NCBI GenBank assembly: GCA_046331465.1
Contig: JAXLQV010000003.1
Coordinates: forward strand, 744,001-808,000
Source: UBA5066 sp046331465
Lineage (GTDB): Bacteria > Acidobacteriota > Thermoanaerobaculia > UBA5066
Direction: 5' to 3'
Length of the DNA: 64,000 nt
Below the pieces are notes generated by a model, which saw only the letters and a program-made list of their open reading frames with translations, had not been told where the DNA came from and ran no database searches. Of this stretch, positions 36,063 to 46,260 are shown in pieces; the stretch's first letter is position 1; each line of letters starts with the position of its first letter. The translations under genes were made by a program, and so were the position numbers.

Positions 36063-37859
36063 GTGCGCCGGCCCTCTCCACGCCCCTGGCTCTCCCTCGC
36101 GGTGGGGACCAGCCTCCTCCTCGCGCTCGTCGCGCTCGCGATGCTGCAGTACCGATGGATCACGAGGGCGAGCGACGCGGAGCGGGATCGCCTGAGGGCG
36201 AGCCTCGATTCCTCCGCCACCCGTTTCTGCGACGGCTTCGACCGTGAGCTCGCCCGCGTCTACCGGTCGTTCCAGCTGGCCGACGGTCCCGCGGAGGGCG
36301 CCCTGGAGGGGGACCTCGCCTCCCGGCTCGCCGCGTGGCGGAAGACGGACGCCGCGGCCGGGCTCGTGCAGGAGATCCTCGTCGTCACCCGCCGGGGAAG
36401 GGACGAGCCGGAGCTCCGGAGGCTCGACGAGAAGAGCGGGGCCCTCGTCCCCGCCGGGTGGGAACCCGGGCTCGACTCTCTCCGGCAGATCTTCGAGGCG
36501 CGCGGCAAGGTCCCGGCGCTCGACGAGCGCCTTCCCGGGCTCATCTTCCCGGTCCTGCCCGCGCCGCCTCCCGCGGAGACCGGACCGGGAGGCGAGCGCC
36601 GGCCGCCGCGGGACGAGGGGCCGGCGGAGAACGCGAGGCGACCGTCGGACGGCCGCCCGCCCGCCCCGCCCCAGGCCGATCGCCCGCCACGGGAGACCGA
36701 CGGTCCGGGCGCCGCGCGGCGTCGGCCGCCGCGGGACCACGTCGTCGTCCGGCTCGACGCGTCGTTCCTGGCGTCGGAGACGCTCCGCCGGCTGGCGGAG
36801 CGCGAGTTCGGGGGAGGCGAAGGGCTCGCGTACGGCGTCACGGTCGCCCTCGCCGCCCCGCCCCGCACGGTCTTCTACCAGGGCGGGCCCGTCCCGAAGA
36901 CCACGGCCTCGCGCGAGGGCGACACCGTACGGACGTTCTTCGGCATGCCGCGCCTCGGCGACGTCCCGGAGCCCGGGAAGTGGACGCTCGCCATCCACCA
37001 CCCGTCGGGCTCGCTGGAGGACGCCGTCGCCGGCGCCCGGCGCCGGAACCTCGCGGTGAGCCTCGCGATCCTCGCGCTCCTCGGGTCGACGATCGTCCTC
37101 CTCGTCGCCTCCACCCGCCGGGCGCAGCGGCTCGCCCGGCAGCAGATGGACTTCGTCGCCTCGATCTCGCACGAGCTACGGACCCCGCTCACCGCGATGC
37201 GGTCGGCGGGACAGAACCTCGCCGACGGGATCGTCGACGCTCCCGAGAAGGTCCGGAAGTACGGTTCGCTCATCGAGCGGGAGGGGCGCCGCCTCACGGA
37301 GATGGTCGGGCGGGTGCTGACGTTCGCCGGCATCCAGTCGGGCGCCCAGAGCTTCCAGATGCAGCCGGTCGCCGTCGCGGCGCTCGTCGAGGGGGTCCTG
37401 TCCGACTGCCGGTGGGTCCTCGAGGAGCGGGGCGTCCGCGCCGACGCGAAGGTTGCCGAGGGGCTTCCGCCGGTCCGCGGCGACGCCGCGGCGCTGCGGC
37501 AGGCGCTCGCGAACCTCGTCGACAACGCCCTGAAGTACGGCGGGGCGGAGAAGTGGATCGGCCTGACGGCGAAGGCCGTGAGCGGCTCCCGCGGCGAGGA
37601 GGTCGTCCTCTCGGTCTCCGACCGCGGCATCGGCATCCGCCGCGGCGACCAGCGCCACCTCTTCGAGCCGTTCTTCCGGAGCTCCGACACCGCTTCGGCC
37701 GGCATCACCGGGAGCGGCCTCGGCCTCGCCGTCGTGCGGGGAATCGTGGAGGCACACGGCGGGCGCGTCACCGTCGAGTCCGTCCCCGGGAAGGGGAGCA
37801 CGTTCGCCATCCACCTCCCGGCCGACGCAGCAGCGGCCGTGCAAGGAGCGCGCCCGTGA
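36063..37859 (+). CDS. Sensor histidine kinase HK2
   Basis: A 598-aa kinase, paralogous to HK1. TM1 at about residues 10-29; a periplasmic sensor with a Pro/Arg-rich low-complexity stretch (about 160-225); TM2 at about 330-350. HisKA carries H370 in ISHELRTPLTAM. ATPase motifs are NLVDNALKYGG, SDRGIGIRRGD, LFEPFFRS and GSGLGLAVV. The GTG start, with no ribosome site, lies 5 nt after the -10-like hexamer, as in HK1. Its stop overlaps RR2. Confidence 0.92.
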   Translation: MRRPSPRPWLSLAVGTSLLLALVALAMLQYRWITRASDAERDRLRASLDSSATRFCDGFDRELARVYRSFQLADGPAEGALEGDLASRLAAWRKTDAAAGLVQEILVVTRRGRDEPELRRLDEKSGALVPAGWEPGLDSLRQIFEARGKVPALDERLPGLIFPVLPAPPPAETGPGGERRPPRDEGPAENARRPSDGRPPAPPQADRPPRETDGPGAARRRPPRDHVVVRLDASFLASETLRRLAEREFGGGEGLAYGVTVALAAPPRTVFYQGGPVPKTTASREGDTVRTFFGMPRLGDVPEPGKWTLAIHHPSGSLEDAVAGARRRNLAVSLAILALLGSTIVLLVASTRRAQRLARQQMDFVASISHELRTPLTAMRSAGQNLADGIVDAPEKVRKYGSLIEREGRRLTEMVGRVLTFAGIQSGAQSFQMQPVAVAALVEGVLSDCRWVLEERGVRADAKVAEGLPPVRGDAAALRQALANLVDNALKYGGAEKWIGLTAKAVSGSRGEEVVLSVSDRGIGIRRGDQRHLFEPFFRSSDTASAGITGSGLGLAVVRGIVEAHGGRVTVESVPGKGSTFAIHLPADAAAAVQGARP

Positions 37860-38563
37860 CGCAGGCCCCCTCGAAACGGATCGCCCCGCGCGTCCTCCTC
37901 GTCGAGGACGAGGAGAGCCTCGTCCTCACGCTCGTCGACCGCCTCGTCGCCGAGGGGTACAGGGTCGAGGCGCGCGGCGACGGCGAGTCCGCGCTCGCGC
38001 TCGCCTCGGAGGAGCCGTTCGACCTCGCGATCCTCGACGTCATGCTCCCGGGAATGGACGGCTTCGCCCTCTGCCGCGAGCTGCGCCACCGCGGGCTCTC
38101 GCTCCCCGTCCTGATGCTCACGGCGCGCGCGCAGGTCGTCGACAAGGTCGTCGGCCTGAAGCTCGGCGCCGACGACTACCTCACGAAGCCGTTCGAGATG
38201 ATCGAGCTCCTCGCGCGCCTCGAGGCGCTCCTCCGCCGGCGCGGCGCCGGGGCGACGGCCTCGGACGTCTACGCCTTCGGCGACGTGCGGGCCGATTTCC
38301 GGCGCGCGGAGGTGACGCGCGGCGGCGAGACAGTCTCGCTCTCGAGCATGGAGCTGCGGCTCCTCCGCTACTTCATCGAGCACCGCGGCGAGCTCCTCTC
38401 GCGCGACCGGCTCCTCGACGAGGTCTGGGGCTACGACGCGACGCCCGTCTCGCGGACGGTCGACGTCCACGTCGCCTCACTCCGCGCGAAGGTCGAGCCG
38501 AACCCGTCGCACCCGGTCTACATCCTGACGGTCCACCGCCTCGGCTACCGCTTCGACGGGTGA
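37856..38563 (+). CDS. OmpR/PhoB-family response regulator RR2
   Basis: A 235-aa regulator with receiver motifs LLVEDEES, phospho-Asp D61 in AILDVMLPGMDGF and TKPFEM, then a winged helix (SLSSMELRLLRYFIEH, HRLGYRFDG). It shares most core motifs with RR1. An AAGGAG ribosome site lies inside the HK2 end. It stands 37 nt before site C and the large secreted-protein locus, so it is the prime candidate activator of that locus. Confidence 0.94.
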   Translation: MTQAPSKRIAPRVLLVEDEESLVLTLVDRLVAEGYRVEARGDGESALALASEEPFDLAILDVMLPGMDGFALCRELRHRGLSLPVLMLTARAQVVDKVVGLKLGADDYLTKPFEMIELLARLEALLRRRGAGATASDVYAFGDVRADFRRAEVTRGGETVSLSSMELRLLRYFIEHRGELLSRDRLLDEVWGYDATPVSRTVDVHVASLRAKVEPNPSHPVYILTVHRLGYRFDG

Positions 38564-38600
38564 CCCGTGCGGTGTCCCGCCGCCGGTCACCCGGCCCGGT

Positions 38601-38628
38601 TTACATCGCTTACAAACAGCTTGCGTCC
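38601..38628 (+). promoter_or_regulatory. Shared response-regulator-type element, site C
   Basis: TTACATCGC, TTACAAACAGC and TTGCGTCC follow at 9- and 11-bp steps, 49 nt before the EF-hand ATG. It matches site D at 49201 in 23 of 28 positions or better by eye. No good -10 is seen downstream. Confidence 0.65.
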
Positions 38629-38676
38629 GCGTGAAGCGTCGTCAACCGGCGCCGCCTGGCCTGCGTCTCGAGGCAC

Positions 38677-39204
38677 ATGACGATGACACGTCCGATCGTC
38701 TCTTCCACGGCCCTCTTCGCCCTCCTCCTCGCGGGCTCCTCGCCCGCGCAGCCGGCCGCGGACGGTCGTCCCCCGAAGCCCCTCGTCGACCTCGCCCTCG
38801 ACACCGACGGCGACGAGGTCCTCTCCGCCGCCGAGATCGCGAACGCCCCCGCCGCCCTGAAGAAGCTCGACACGAACGGCGACGGCCAGCTGACGATGGA
38901 CGAGCTCCGGCCGAAGCGGCCCGACGACGGTGGCCCGGCCGGCGGCCCGAAGGCGCCCGACCGCTCCGGACCGCCGCCGGAGGCGGGTCGCCCGAAGAGG
39001 CCGCTGCCCCCGATCGTGGCGGCCCTCGACGCCGACGGTGACGGCGTGATCTCCGCCGCGGAGATCGCGAACGCGGCCGCGGCGCTCCGGAAGCTCGACA
39101 GGAACCGCGACGGAAAGCTGACGCCGGACGAGTACCGCCCGCCGCGCCCCGACGACGGCGTCGCCGCGCCCGGCGACAAGGGCGCCGCGAGAAAGCCGCA
39201 GTGA
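38677..39204 (+). CDS. Exported four-EF-hand calcium-binding protein
   Basis: A 175-aa protein with a signal peptide (residues 1-25) and two pairs of EF-hand loops starting at D42 (DTDGDEVLSAAE), D65 (DTNGDGQLTMDE), D118 (DADGDGVISAAE) and D141 (DRNRDGKLTPDE). The pairs are separated by a Pro/Gly-rich linker. Calcium-binding residues are mostly intact. It is the first gene after site C and overlaps the next gene (GTGA), so calcium binding may matter for the phosphoesterases that follow. Confidence 0.88.
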   Translation: MTMTRPIVSSTALFALLLAGSSPAQPAADGRPPKPLVDLALDTDGDEVLSAAEIANAPAALKKLDTNGDGQLTMDELRPKRPDDGGPAGGPKAPDRSGPPPEAGRPKRPLPPIVAALDADGDGVISAAEIANAAAALRKLDRNRDGKLTPDEYRPPRPDDGVAAPGDKGAARKPQ

Positions 39205-41960
39205 GTATTCCCTTCCGCCCGCCGGTCCTCCTCGCGGTCCTCTCCTCTCTCGCCACCGGCGCGGCGCCCTCCGCGACCTTCCCCGTCGTCGACACGGCGC
39301 AGGTCCGCTGCTACGACACGTCCGTCTCGATTCCCTGCCCGGCCGCCGGGCAGCCCTTCCACGGCCAGGACGCGCAGTTCGCCGGGCACGCCGCGGCGTA
39401 CGCCGTGAGCGCCGACGGCCTGACCGTGACCGACACGACGACGGGGCTGACGTGGCAGCGGAGTCCCGACACGAACGGCGACGGGAGCCTCACGGCGGCC
39501 GACAAGCTGACCTTCGCGCAGGCGCAGGGCCGTCCCGCCGCGCTCAACGCCGCGCGGTTCGGCGGCTACGCCGACTGGCGCCTCCCGACGATCAAGGAGC
39601 TCTACTCGCTCATCGACTTCCGCGGGACCGACCCGAGCGGGCTCTCGGGCTACGACACGTCCGGCCTGACGCCCTTCATCGACACGGCGTACTTCCGGTT
39701 CGCGTACGGGGCCGCCCCCGAGCGCGTCATCGACTCGCAGTACGCCTCGAGCACGCTCTACGTCGGCCCCGTGGCCTCCGGTTCCGCGAAGCTCTTCGGG
39801 GTCAACTTCGCGGACGGACGGATCAAGGGATACGACCTCTCGATGCCCGACGGCTCGACGAAGACCTTCTTCGTCCAGTGCGTCCGCGGCAACCCGTCGT
39901 ACGGCGTCAACGCGTTCGTCGACGACGGCGACGGGACCGTCACCGACTCCGCGTCGGGCCTGATGTGGACGCGCGCCGACAGCGGCTCCGCGATGACGTG
40001 GCAGGAGGCGCTCGCCTTCGCCGACGCGAAGAACGCCTCGGGCTTCCTCGGCCACTCCGACTGGCGCCTGCCGAACGCGAAGGAGCTCCAGAGCCTTCTC
40101 GCCTACTCGCGCTCTCCCGACACGACCTCCTCCGCCGCGATCGACCCGGTCTTCTCCGCGACGGCGATCACGAACGAAGGGGGACAGGCCGACTTCCCGT
40201 GGTACTGGGCCTCGACGACGCACGCGACGCACAACGGCATGGGCGCGTCCGGCGTCTACGTCTGCTTCGGGCGCTGCGGCGGCTGGCAGAAGACGCCCCC
40301 GTCCGCCTCCTGCTACACGTGGACCGACGTCCACGGCGCGGGGGCGCAGCGGGGAGACCCGAAGACCCCGGCCGGCCGCGTCCTGACCGGCACCGCCTGC
40401 AACGGCGGGACGGCCTGGGGCCTCGGCCCGCAGGGGGACGTCCAGCGCGGCGCGAACTTCGTCCGCCTCGTGAGGGACTCGGGGACTTCGACGACGGGAT
40501 CGACGGCGACGCGCTTCCTCCCGATCGTCCTCGACGTCACGGGCCGCGCCCGGTACACGTCGGAGCTGACGCTCGCGAACCGCGGCACCTCGATCGCGAC
40601 GGTCGAGCTCGCCTACACGCCGGCCCCCGCGTTCGGCGGCGCAGGTGCGGGTACGGTGACGCTCCCGCTCGCGGCAGGGCACCAGGTCGTCGTCGACGAC
40701 GCCCTCGCCTTCCTCCGCACGGGCGACCTCGCGATCCCGGCCGGGAACCAGGGGGGATCGCTCCGCGCGACCTTCTCCGGACTCTCCTCCCCCGAGACCA
40801 CCTTCGCCGGGGTGAGGGTCACGGCGCCCTCGGAGAACGGCCGGTCGGGCGTCTCGTACGTGGCGCCTCGGGTCGAAGACCTCCCGACGGGGACGTCGTG
40901 GCTCTTCGGCCTCCGCGCGACGGCCGACGACCGGACGAACCTCGCCCTCGCGAACGCTTCGGCGACGTCGACTCTCACCCTGCGCGTGACGCTCGTCAAC
41001 GGGAACGGGACGCTCGCCGAGGTGAGGCTCCCCGACGTAACGCTCGCGCCCGGCGCGTGGACGCAGCTCGACGACGTCCTCTCGGGGACCGGGATCGGCC
41101 AGGGGTGGGCGAAGGTGAGCGTCGTCTCGGGCACGGGCCCGTACGCGGCCTACGCCGTCTTCAACGACGCCGGGACGAACGACGGCTCTTTCGTCCCGTT
41201 CGAGGTCGACCCGGTCGAGGCCGAGGCGCGGCTCGTCCCGGTCGTCGTCGAGACGGGGCCCTACGCGACGGAGCTCGTCCTGACGAACCCCTCCGCTTCG
41301 AGCCGCGACGTCTCGCTGACCTACGTCGAGTCGCTCTCGCCGTCGAAGGGCGCGGGCGGGACGACCGTCGTGACGCTCGGGGCCGGCGAGCAGCGGATCG
41401 TCGCCGACCTCTTCGGAGAGCTCCGGGGCCGGCTCCCGGGCACGATCGGCCCGAAGGGATACGCCGGCTACGCCGGCGCGCTCCAGGTGACGTTCCTCTC
41501 CGGCACGACGACGGCCGCCGGCTTCGCCGGGGCGCGCGTCGCCTCCCCCGCGAAGACGGTCGACGGGAGCTACGGCCTCTTCGCCCCCGGCCTCGCGGCC
41601 TCCGCAACGGCGACGGGCGAGGCCTGGGTCTTCGGCCTCCGGCAGGACGGGGCGGTCCGGACGAACCTCGCCGTCTCCGCCGCCGCGAACGAGGGGCCGA
41701 TGACCTTCGCGGTCGAGGTTCACGACGGCGAGACGGGCGCGCTCGCCGGGACGACCGACGCGTTCACGCTCGCCCCGGGAGGATGGAAGCAGCTCTCGGG
41801 TCTCCTCTCGTCGTTCGGCGTCGCGCAGGGCTACGCCCGCGTCGCCGTCCGCTCCGGAAGCGGCCGCTTCGCGGCCTACGCCGTCGTCAACGACGGACCG
41901 GCGCCGGGAAGCCCTTCCGGCACCGACGACGGCAGCTACCTGCCCTTCTCGAACAGGTGA
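39201..41960 (+). CDS. Exported DUF1566 (Lcl-like) protein with C-terminal double module
   Basis: A 919-aa protein. After a signal peptide, two DUF1566/Lcl-type domains are seen: VTDTTTGLTWQR with ADWRLPTIKELYSLIDF (about residues 75-235), and VTDSASGLMWTR with SDWRLPNAKELQSLLAY (about 240-430). These C-type-lectin-related folds occur in surface adhesins. Residues 434-919 are the two-unit beta-rich module shared in this locus (RFLPIVLDVTGRARYTSEL). The GTG start overlaps the EF-hand stop. A binding or structural surface role is likely; no enzyme motif is seen. Confidence 0.78.
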   Translation: MSIPFRPPVLLAVLSSLATGAAPSATFPVVDTAQVRCYDTSVSIPCPAAGQPFHGQDAQFAGHAAAYAVSADGLTVTDTTTGLTWQRSPDTNGDGSLTAADKLTFAQAQGRPAALNAARFGGYADWRLPTIKELYSLIDFRGTDPSGLSGYDTSGLTPFIDTAYFRFAYGAAPERVIDSQYASSTLYVGPVASGSAKLFGVNFADGRIKGYDLSMPDGSTKTFFVQCVRGNPSYGVNAFVDDGDGTVTDSASGLMWTRADSGSAMTWQEALAFADAKNASGFLGHSDWRLPNAKELQSLLAYSRSPDTTSSAAIDPVFSATAITNEGGQADFPWYWASTTHATHNGMGASGVYVCFGRCGGWQKTPPSASCYTWTDVHGAGAQRGDPKTPAGRVLTGTACNGGTAWGLGPQGDVQRGANFVRLVRDSGTSTTGSTATRFLPIVLDVTGRARYTSELTLANRGTSIATVELAYTPAPAFGGAGAGTVTLPLAAGHQVVVDDALAFLRTGDLAIPAGNQGGSLRATFSGLSSPETTFAGVRVTAPSENGRSGVSYVAPRVEDLPTGTSWLFGLRATADDRTNLALANASATSTLTLRVTLVNGNGTLAEVRLPDVTLAPGAWTQLDDVLSGTGIGQGWAKVSVVSGTGPYAAYAVFNDAGTNDGSFVPFEVDPVEAEARLVPVVVETGPYATELVLTNPSASSRDVSLTYVESLSPSKGAGGTTVVTLGAGEQRIVADLFGELRGRLPGTIGPKGYAGYAGALQVTFLSGTTTAAGFAGARVASPAKTVDGSYGLFAPGLAASATATGEAWVFGLRQDGAVRTNLAVSAAANEGPMTFAVEVHDGETGALAGTTDAFTLAPGGWKQLSGLLSSFGVAQGYARVAVRSGSGRFAAYAVVNDGPAPGSPSGTDDGSYLPFSNR

Positions 41961-41967
41961 GGCGAGC

Positions 41968-44058
41968 TTGAGTCAGAGCCCCCTCCTCCTCGCGCTCCTC
42001 CTCTCGGCCCGGGCCCTCGCGATCGACTTCGGCGTCCCGGCCCACCCGCTCGACGTCGTCCTCGGCCGGCCGACGGATCACTCGGTCACCGTGAGCGTCG
42101 TCGCCTACCAGGCCGGCGACGGGTACGTGGAGTACGGGCCCGCCTCGGGAGGGACGACGGTCACGACCGCGACCCGGCCCTTCCCCGTCGAGACGGGCGT
42201 CGAGTTCGTCCTCGACGGCCTCCTCCAGAACGCGCCGTACACCTACCGTGTCTTCTGGCGGAGCGGGACCGACGGGACGTACGCGCCGACGGCCGCGAAG
42301 ACGTTCCGGACGGCACGCCCCGCGGACGTGGACTTCACGTTCACGATCCAGGCGGACGCGCACCTCGACTCGAACACGTCGATGCCGCTCTACGCGCGGA
42401 CCCTCGCGAACGCCCTCGCCGACGCCCCCGACTTCCACGTCGACCTCGGCGACACGTTCATGACGGACAAGTACGGCGCCACGTACACCGACGCGCGCCC
42501 GCAGTACTACGCCGAGCGCTACTACTTCAGCCTCCTCTGCGGCTCCGCCCCGCTCTTCTTCATCATGGGGAACCACGACGGCGAGATCGGCTACGCCGCG
42601 GACGGGACGGCCGACTCGATCTCGGCCTGGTCGGCGAAGCTCCGGCTCGGCCTCTTCCCGAACCCGCTCCCCGACGCGTTCTACTCGGGGAACCCGACGC
42701 CGGAGCCGGCCGTCGGCCTCCTGCAGAACTGGTTCGCGTTCACGTGGGGAGACGTGCTGATCGTCGCCCTCGACCCGTTCTGGCCCACGCGCCAGTCCGG
42801 GAACGGCACCGACAACTGGAACTGGACGCTCGGGACGGAGCAGTACGAGTGGCTGCGGCGGACGCTCGAGGGGAGCCGCGCGAAGCTGAAGCTCGTCTTC
42901 GTCCACCACCTCGTCGGCGGCTTCGGGAAGGACCGGCGCGGCGGGGTGGAGGCGGCGCACCTCTGGGAGTGGGGCGGCGCGAACGCGGACGGCACCTCCG
43001 GCTTCGCCGCGTACCGCCCCGGCTGGGCCGAGCCCCTCCACGCGCTCTTCGTCCGCACTGGCGTCGCGGCCGTCTTCCACGGCCACGACCACCTCTTCGC
43101 CAAGCAGGACAAGGACGGGATCGTCTACCAGGAGGTGCCGCAGCCGGGCTACCCGAAGCTCGACCAGACCGGGAGCGCGGCCTCCTACGGCTACGTGACC
43201 GGGACGATCCTCGGAAGCTCCGGCCACCTGCGCGTCCGCGTCGCCTCGGGGAAGGCGACGGTCGACTACGTCCGCGCGCTCCTCCCCGCCGACGAGACGG
43301 CGACGCGGAAGAACGGCGACGTCGTCTACTCCTACGTCCTCACGGGCCGCTCGACTCAGGACGCGCCCGCAGCGACCTGGCTCCTCCCGTCGAGCGCCCG
43401 GGTCCCGGGCGAGGGCGGCGCGACCTGGACGACGGACCTCGCCGTCGCGAACACGGGGAGCGCGGACGCGTCGCTCACCCTCAAGTTCCTCGGGCACGAC
43501 GCGGACGGGACGGGCGGGGACGAGAAGAGCTTCTCCCTCGCGGCCGGGAAGTCCGTCACGTGGGGCGACGTCCTCGGCTCCGTCTTCGGAAGAGCGACGG
43601 GCTGGGGCGCGATCCTCCTCGCCTCGTCGTCGCCGTCGCTCGCCGTGGCGGGCCAGACGTACACCCCGCACCCCGGGGGCGGGACGTTCGGACAGAGCGT
43701 TCCGGCGTTCGCCTCGGCCGACCTCGTGAAGGCCGGCACGCCGAGGGCGATCGTGGGAGTGCGGGAGGACGGCGCCTTCCGGACCAACCTGATCCTGGCG
43801 AACGCGACGGCCTCGAGCCTCGACGTCGACGTCTCCCTCGTCTCCGAGGGGGGGGCCGCGCTCGCGTCGAAGCGCTACTCCCTGCCGCCCCTCGGGATGA
43901 CCCAGGTGACCCGCCTCGTCCGCGACCTCGGCGTGAGCGCCGACATCGCCGGCGCGCGTGCCCTCCTCTCGACCCCCAGCGCCGGAGGCTCCTTCGCCGC
44001 CTACGCCTCCGTCATCGACGCCACGACGAACGACCCGAGGACTCTCCTTCCGCGATGA
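41968..44058 (+). CDS. Exported purple-acid-phosphatase-like metallophosphoesterase, type A
   Basis: A 696-aa protein. Signal peptide (1-18), fibronectin-like N-domain (about 25-115), calcineurin-like phosphoesterase (about 117-440) and one unit of the locus module (about 470-696). Metal ligands are visible in QADAHLDS, VDLGDTFM, MGNHDGE, FVHHLVGG and FHGHDHLF. It should hydrolyse phosphate esters outside the inner membrane. The start is TTG at 41968 with GGTGAGGCGAG overlapping the previous stop. It is one of three related enzymes in a row. Confidence 0.85.
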   Translation: MSQSPLLLALLLSARALAIDFGVPAHPLDVVLGRPTDHSVTVSVVAYQAGDGYVEYGPASGGTTVTTATRPFPVETGVEFVLDGLLQNAPYTYRVFWRSGTDGTYAPTAAKTFRTARPADVDFTFTIQADAHLDSNTSMPLYARTLANALADAPDFHVDLGDTFMTDKYGATYTDARPQYYAERYYFSLLCGSAPLFFIMGNHDGEIGYAADGTADSISAWSAKLRLGLFPNPLPDAFYSGNPTPEPAVGLLQNWFAFTWGDVLIVALDPFWPTRQSGNGTDNWNWTLGTEQYEWLRRTLEGSRAKLKLVFVHHLVGGFGKDRRGGVEAAHLWEWGGANADGTSGFAAYRPGWAEPLHALFVRTGVAAVFHGHDHLFAKQDKDGIVYQEVPQPGYPKLDQTGSAASYGYVTGTILGSSGHLRVRVASGKATVDYVRALLPADETATRKNGDVVYSYVLTGRSTQDAPAATWLLPSSARVPGEGGATWTTDLAVANTGSADASLTLKFLGHDADGTGGDEKSFSLAAGKSVTWGDVLGSVFGRATGWGAILLASSSPSLAVAGQTYTPHPGGGTFGQSVPAFASADLVKAGTPRAIVGVREDGAFRTNLILANATASSLDVDVSLVSEGGAALASKRYSLPPLGMTQVTRLVRDLGVSADIAGARALLSTPSAGGSFAAYASVIDATTNDPRTLLPR

Positions 44059-46244
44059 CGAACATGACGACGACCGCCGTTCGCCGCCTCCTGCCCGCGC
44101 TCCTCGTCGCGACCCTCGGGTCTCTCGCCGCGCCGGTCGGGCTCGCGGCGGGCCCGGCGGTCACCATGGTCGCCGGCCAGCTGACCGACCGCTCCGTCAC
44201 GATCGGGACGCGCGCCGACCAGGCGCTCGAGATCTCGTTCCAGTACGGGACCGCTCCCGGCGTCTACGCCGGCTCGTCGCCCGTCGCGGCGATGCCGGCC
44301 GACCCTTTTTCGAGCGGCTACTACGCCGCGCAGACGGTGATCGCCGGCCTCCAGGCGGACACCCGCTACTACTACCGGCTCCAGTACCGGTCCGCCGGGA
44401 CGACCGGCGCGTTCGCCGCCTCCGCGGAGCGGACCTTCCACACGATGAGGCCGCCCGGGAGCACGTTCGTCTTCTGCGTCCAGGGCGACTCGCACCCGGA
44501 GCGGGCGAACAACATGTTCGACGCGGCCCTGTACGACCAGACCCTCGCCGCGGTCGCCAGGGACCAGCCCGACTTCTTCATCACGAGCGGGGACGACTTC
44601 AGCGTCGACAACCTCCCGACGCCGTACACCCAGGCCTCGGTGACCGGCCGCTACACGCTGCAGCTCCCCTGGCTCGACGTCCTCTCGCGCGGCACGACCC
44701 TCTTCCTCGGCACGGGGAACCACGAGCAGACCTCGCTCTGGAACACCACCCTCCCCTCGGACGGGACGAACGGCAACCAGGTCCCGCTCTGGGCCCAGAA
44801 CGCGCGGAACCTCTACTACCCGATGCCGGCCCCGAACGACGCGGCGACCGGCACCTTCTACACCGGGAACCCGTCCCCCTTCCCCGGGATCGGGCTTCTG
44901 CGCGACTACTACGCCTGGCAGGACGGCGACGCCCTCTTCGTCGTCATCGACCCCTACTGGACGTCGCCGGTCCAAGTCGACAACGGGCTGGGGGGTCAGT
45001 CGGGCTCGGGCAAGACGCCCGACCGGTGGCTGATCACGCACGGCGACACCCAGTACCAGTGGCTGAAGCAGACCCTCGAGCAGAGCACGGCGAAGTGGAA
45101 GTTCGTCTTCGCGCACCACGTCATGGGGACCGGACGCGGCGGCGTCGAGATCGCCGGCCAGTACGAATGGGGGGGCAACAACGCGGACGGGACGTGGGGA
45201 TTCCCCAGTCGGCGTCCGACCTGGCCGCTTCCGCTCCACCAGCTGATGGCGCAGAACCACGTGACGATCTTCTTCCAGGGGCACGACCACCTCTTCGCCC
45301 GCCAGCAGCTCGACGGCGTCGTCTACCAGTCGCTGCCGAACCCGGCCGACTTCACCTACACCGCCTTCAACGCCGACGCCTACAAGTCCGGGGACGTCCT
45401 CCCCAACTCGGGCTACGTCCGGGTGACCGTCGCCTCGACCGGCGTCCGGGTCGAGTACGTCCGGGAGTACCTTCCGAAGGACGAGAGCGCCTCGCAGGTG
45501 AGCGGGCAGGTCGCCTACTCCTACACGGTCTCGGGAGGCGCGCCGCCCCCCGTCGCGGCGACCTGGCTCCTTCCCTCGAGCGCCCGGGCCGGGGGAGTCG
45601 GCGGGGCTTTCTACACGACCGACCTGGCGCTCTCGAACCTCGGGACCGCGGACGCCTCCCTCACGCTCAAGTTCCTCGGGCACGACGCCGACGGGACGGG
45701 CGGGGCCGAGACGTCCTTCACGCTCGCCGGCGGGAAGGGGGTCACCTACGCCGACGTCCTCGGCTCCGTGTTCGGCGTCGACTCCGGCTACGGCGCCGTC
45801 CGCGTCGCCTCGTCGACCACCTCGCTGGTGGTCTCCAGCCAGACCTCGACGCCCGCGCCCGGGGGCGGGACGTTCGGCCAGAACGTCCCGGCCTTCGGCG
45901 ACGCCGACCTGCTCCGCAACGGGTCGACCCGGACGATCCTCGGGGTCCGCGAGGACTCGGCCTTCCGGACGAACCTGATCCTGACGAACGCCACCGCGTC
46001 GCCCCTCGACGTCGACGTCGCGCTCGTCGCCGACACGGGCGCGACGCTCGGGAGCGGCCGGTGGTCGCTCCTTCCGCTCGGCATGACGCAGGTGACGCGG
46101 GTCGTCCGCGAGCTCGGCGTCTCCGCGGACGTCTCGGGCGCGCGGCTCGTCCTGTCGACGCCGACGGCATCCGGCGCGTTCGCGGCCTACGCCTCGCTCA
46201 TCGACGCCACGACGAACGACCCGCGGACGCTCCTGCCGCGGTGA
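44055..46244 (+). CDS. Exported purple-acid-phosphatase-like metallophosphoesterase, type B
   Basis: A 729-aa protein of the same layout: signal peptide, fibronectin-like domain, phosphoesterase (about 135-470) and one module unit (about 502-729). Its metal motifs differ from type A: VQGDSHPER, TSGDDFSVDN, GTGNHEQTS, FAHHVMG and FQGHDHLF. GNHE replaces GNHD. The ATG overlaps the stop of the type A gene (ATGA), so expression is coupled. The ending FAAYASLIDATTNDPRTLLP is almost the same as in type A. Confidence 0.85.
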   Translation: MTNMTTTAVRRLLPALLVATLGSLAAPVGLAAGPAVTMVAGQLTDRSVTIGTRADQALEISFQYGTAPGVYAGSSPVAAMPADPFSSGYYAAQTVIAGLQADTRYYYRLQYRSAGTTGAFAASAERTFHTMRPPGSTFVFCVQGDSHPERANNMFDAALYDQTLAAVARDQPDFFITSGDDFSVDNLPTPYTQASVTGRYTLQLPWLDVLSRGTTLFLGTGNHEQTSLWNTTLPSDGTNGNQVPLWAQNARNLYYPMPAPNDAATGTFYTGNPSPFPGIGLLRDYYAWQDGDALFVVIDPYWTSPVQVDNGLGGQSGSGKTPDRWLITHGDTQYQWLKQTLEQSTAKWKFVFAHHVMGTGRGGVEIAGQYEWGGNNADGTWGFPSRRPTWPLPLHQLMAQNHVTIFFQGHDHLFARQQLDGVVYQSLPNPADFTYTAFNADAYKSGDVLPNSGYVRVTVASTGVRVEYVREYLPKDESASQVSGQVAYSYTVSGGAPPPVAATWLLPSSARAGGVGGAFYTTDLALSNLGTADASLTLKFLGHDADGTGGAETSFTLAGGKGVTYADVLGSVFGVDSGYGAVRVASSTTSLVVSSQTSTPAPGGGTFGQNVPAFGDADLLRNGSTRTILGVREDSAFRTNLILTNATASPLDVDVALVADTGATLGSGRWSLLPLGMTQVTRVVRELGVSADVSGARLVLSTPTASGAFAAYASLIDATTNDPRTLLPR

Positions 46245-46260
46245 GAGGATTCGACGGGAC

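Noticed and set aside
38677..39204. CRISPR or DNA repeat array in the EF-hand gene
   Set aside because: The similarity is between EF-hand loops at protein level; there are no regular spacers. No CRISPR array was seen anywhere in the window.
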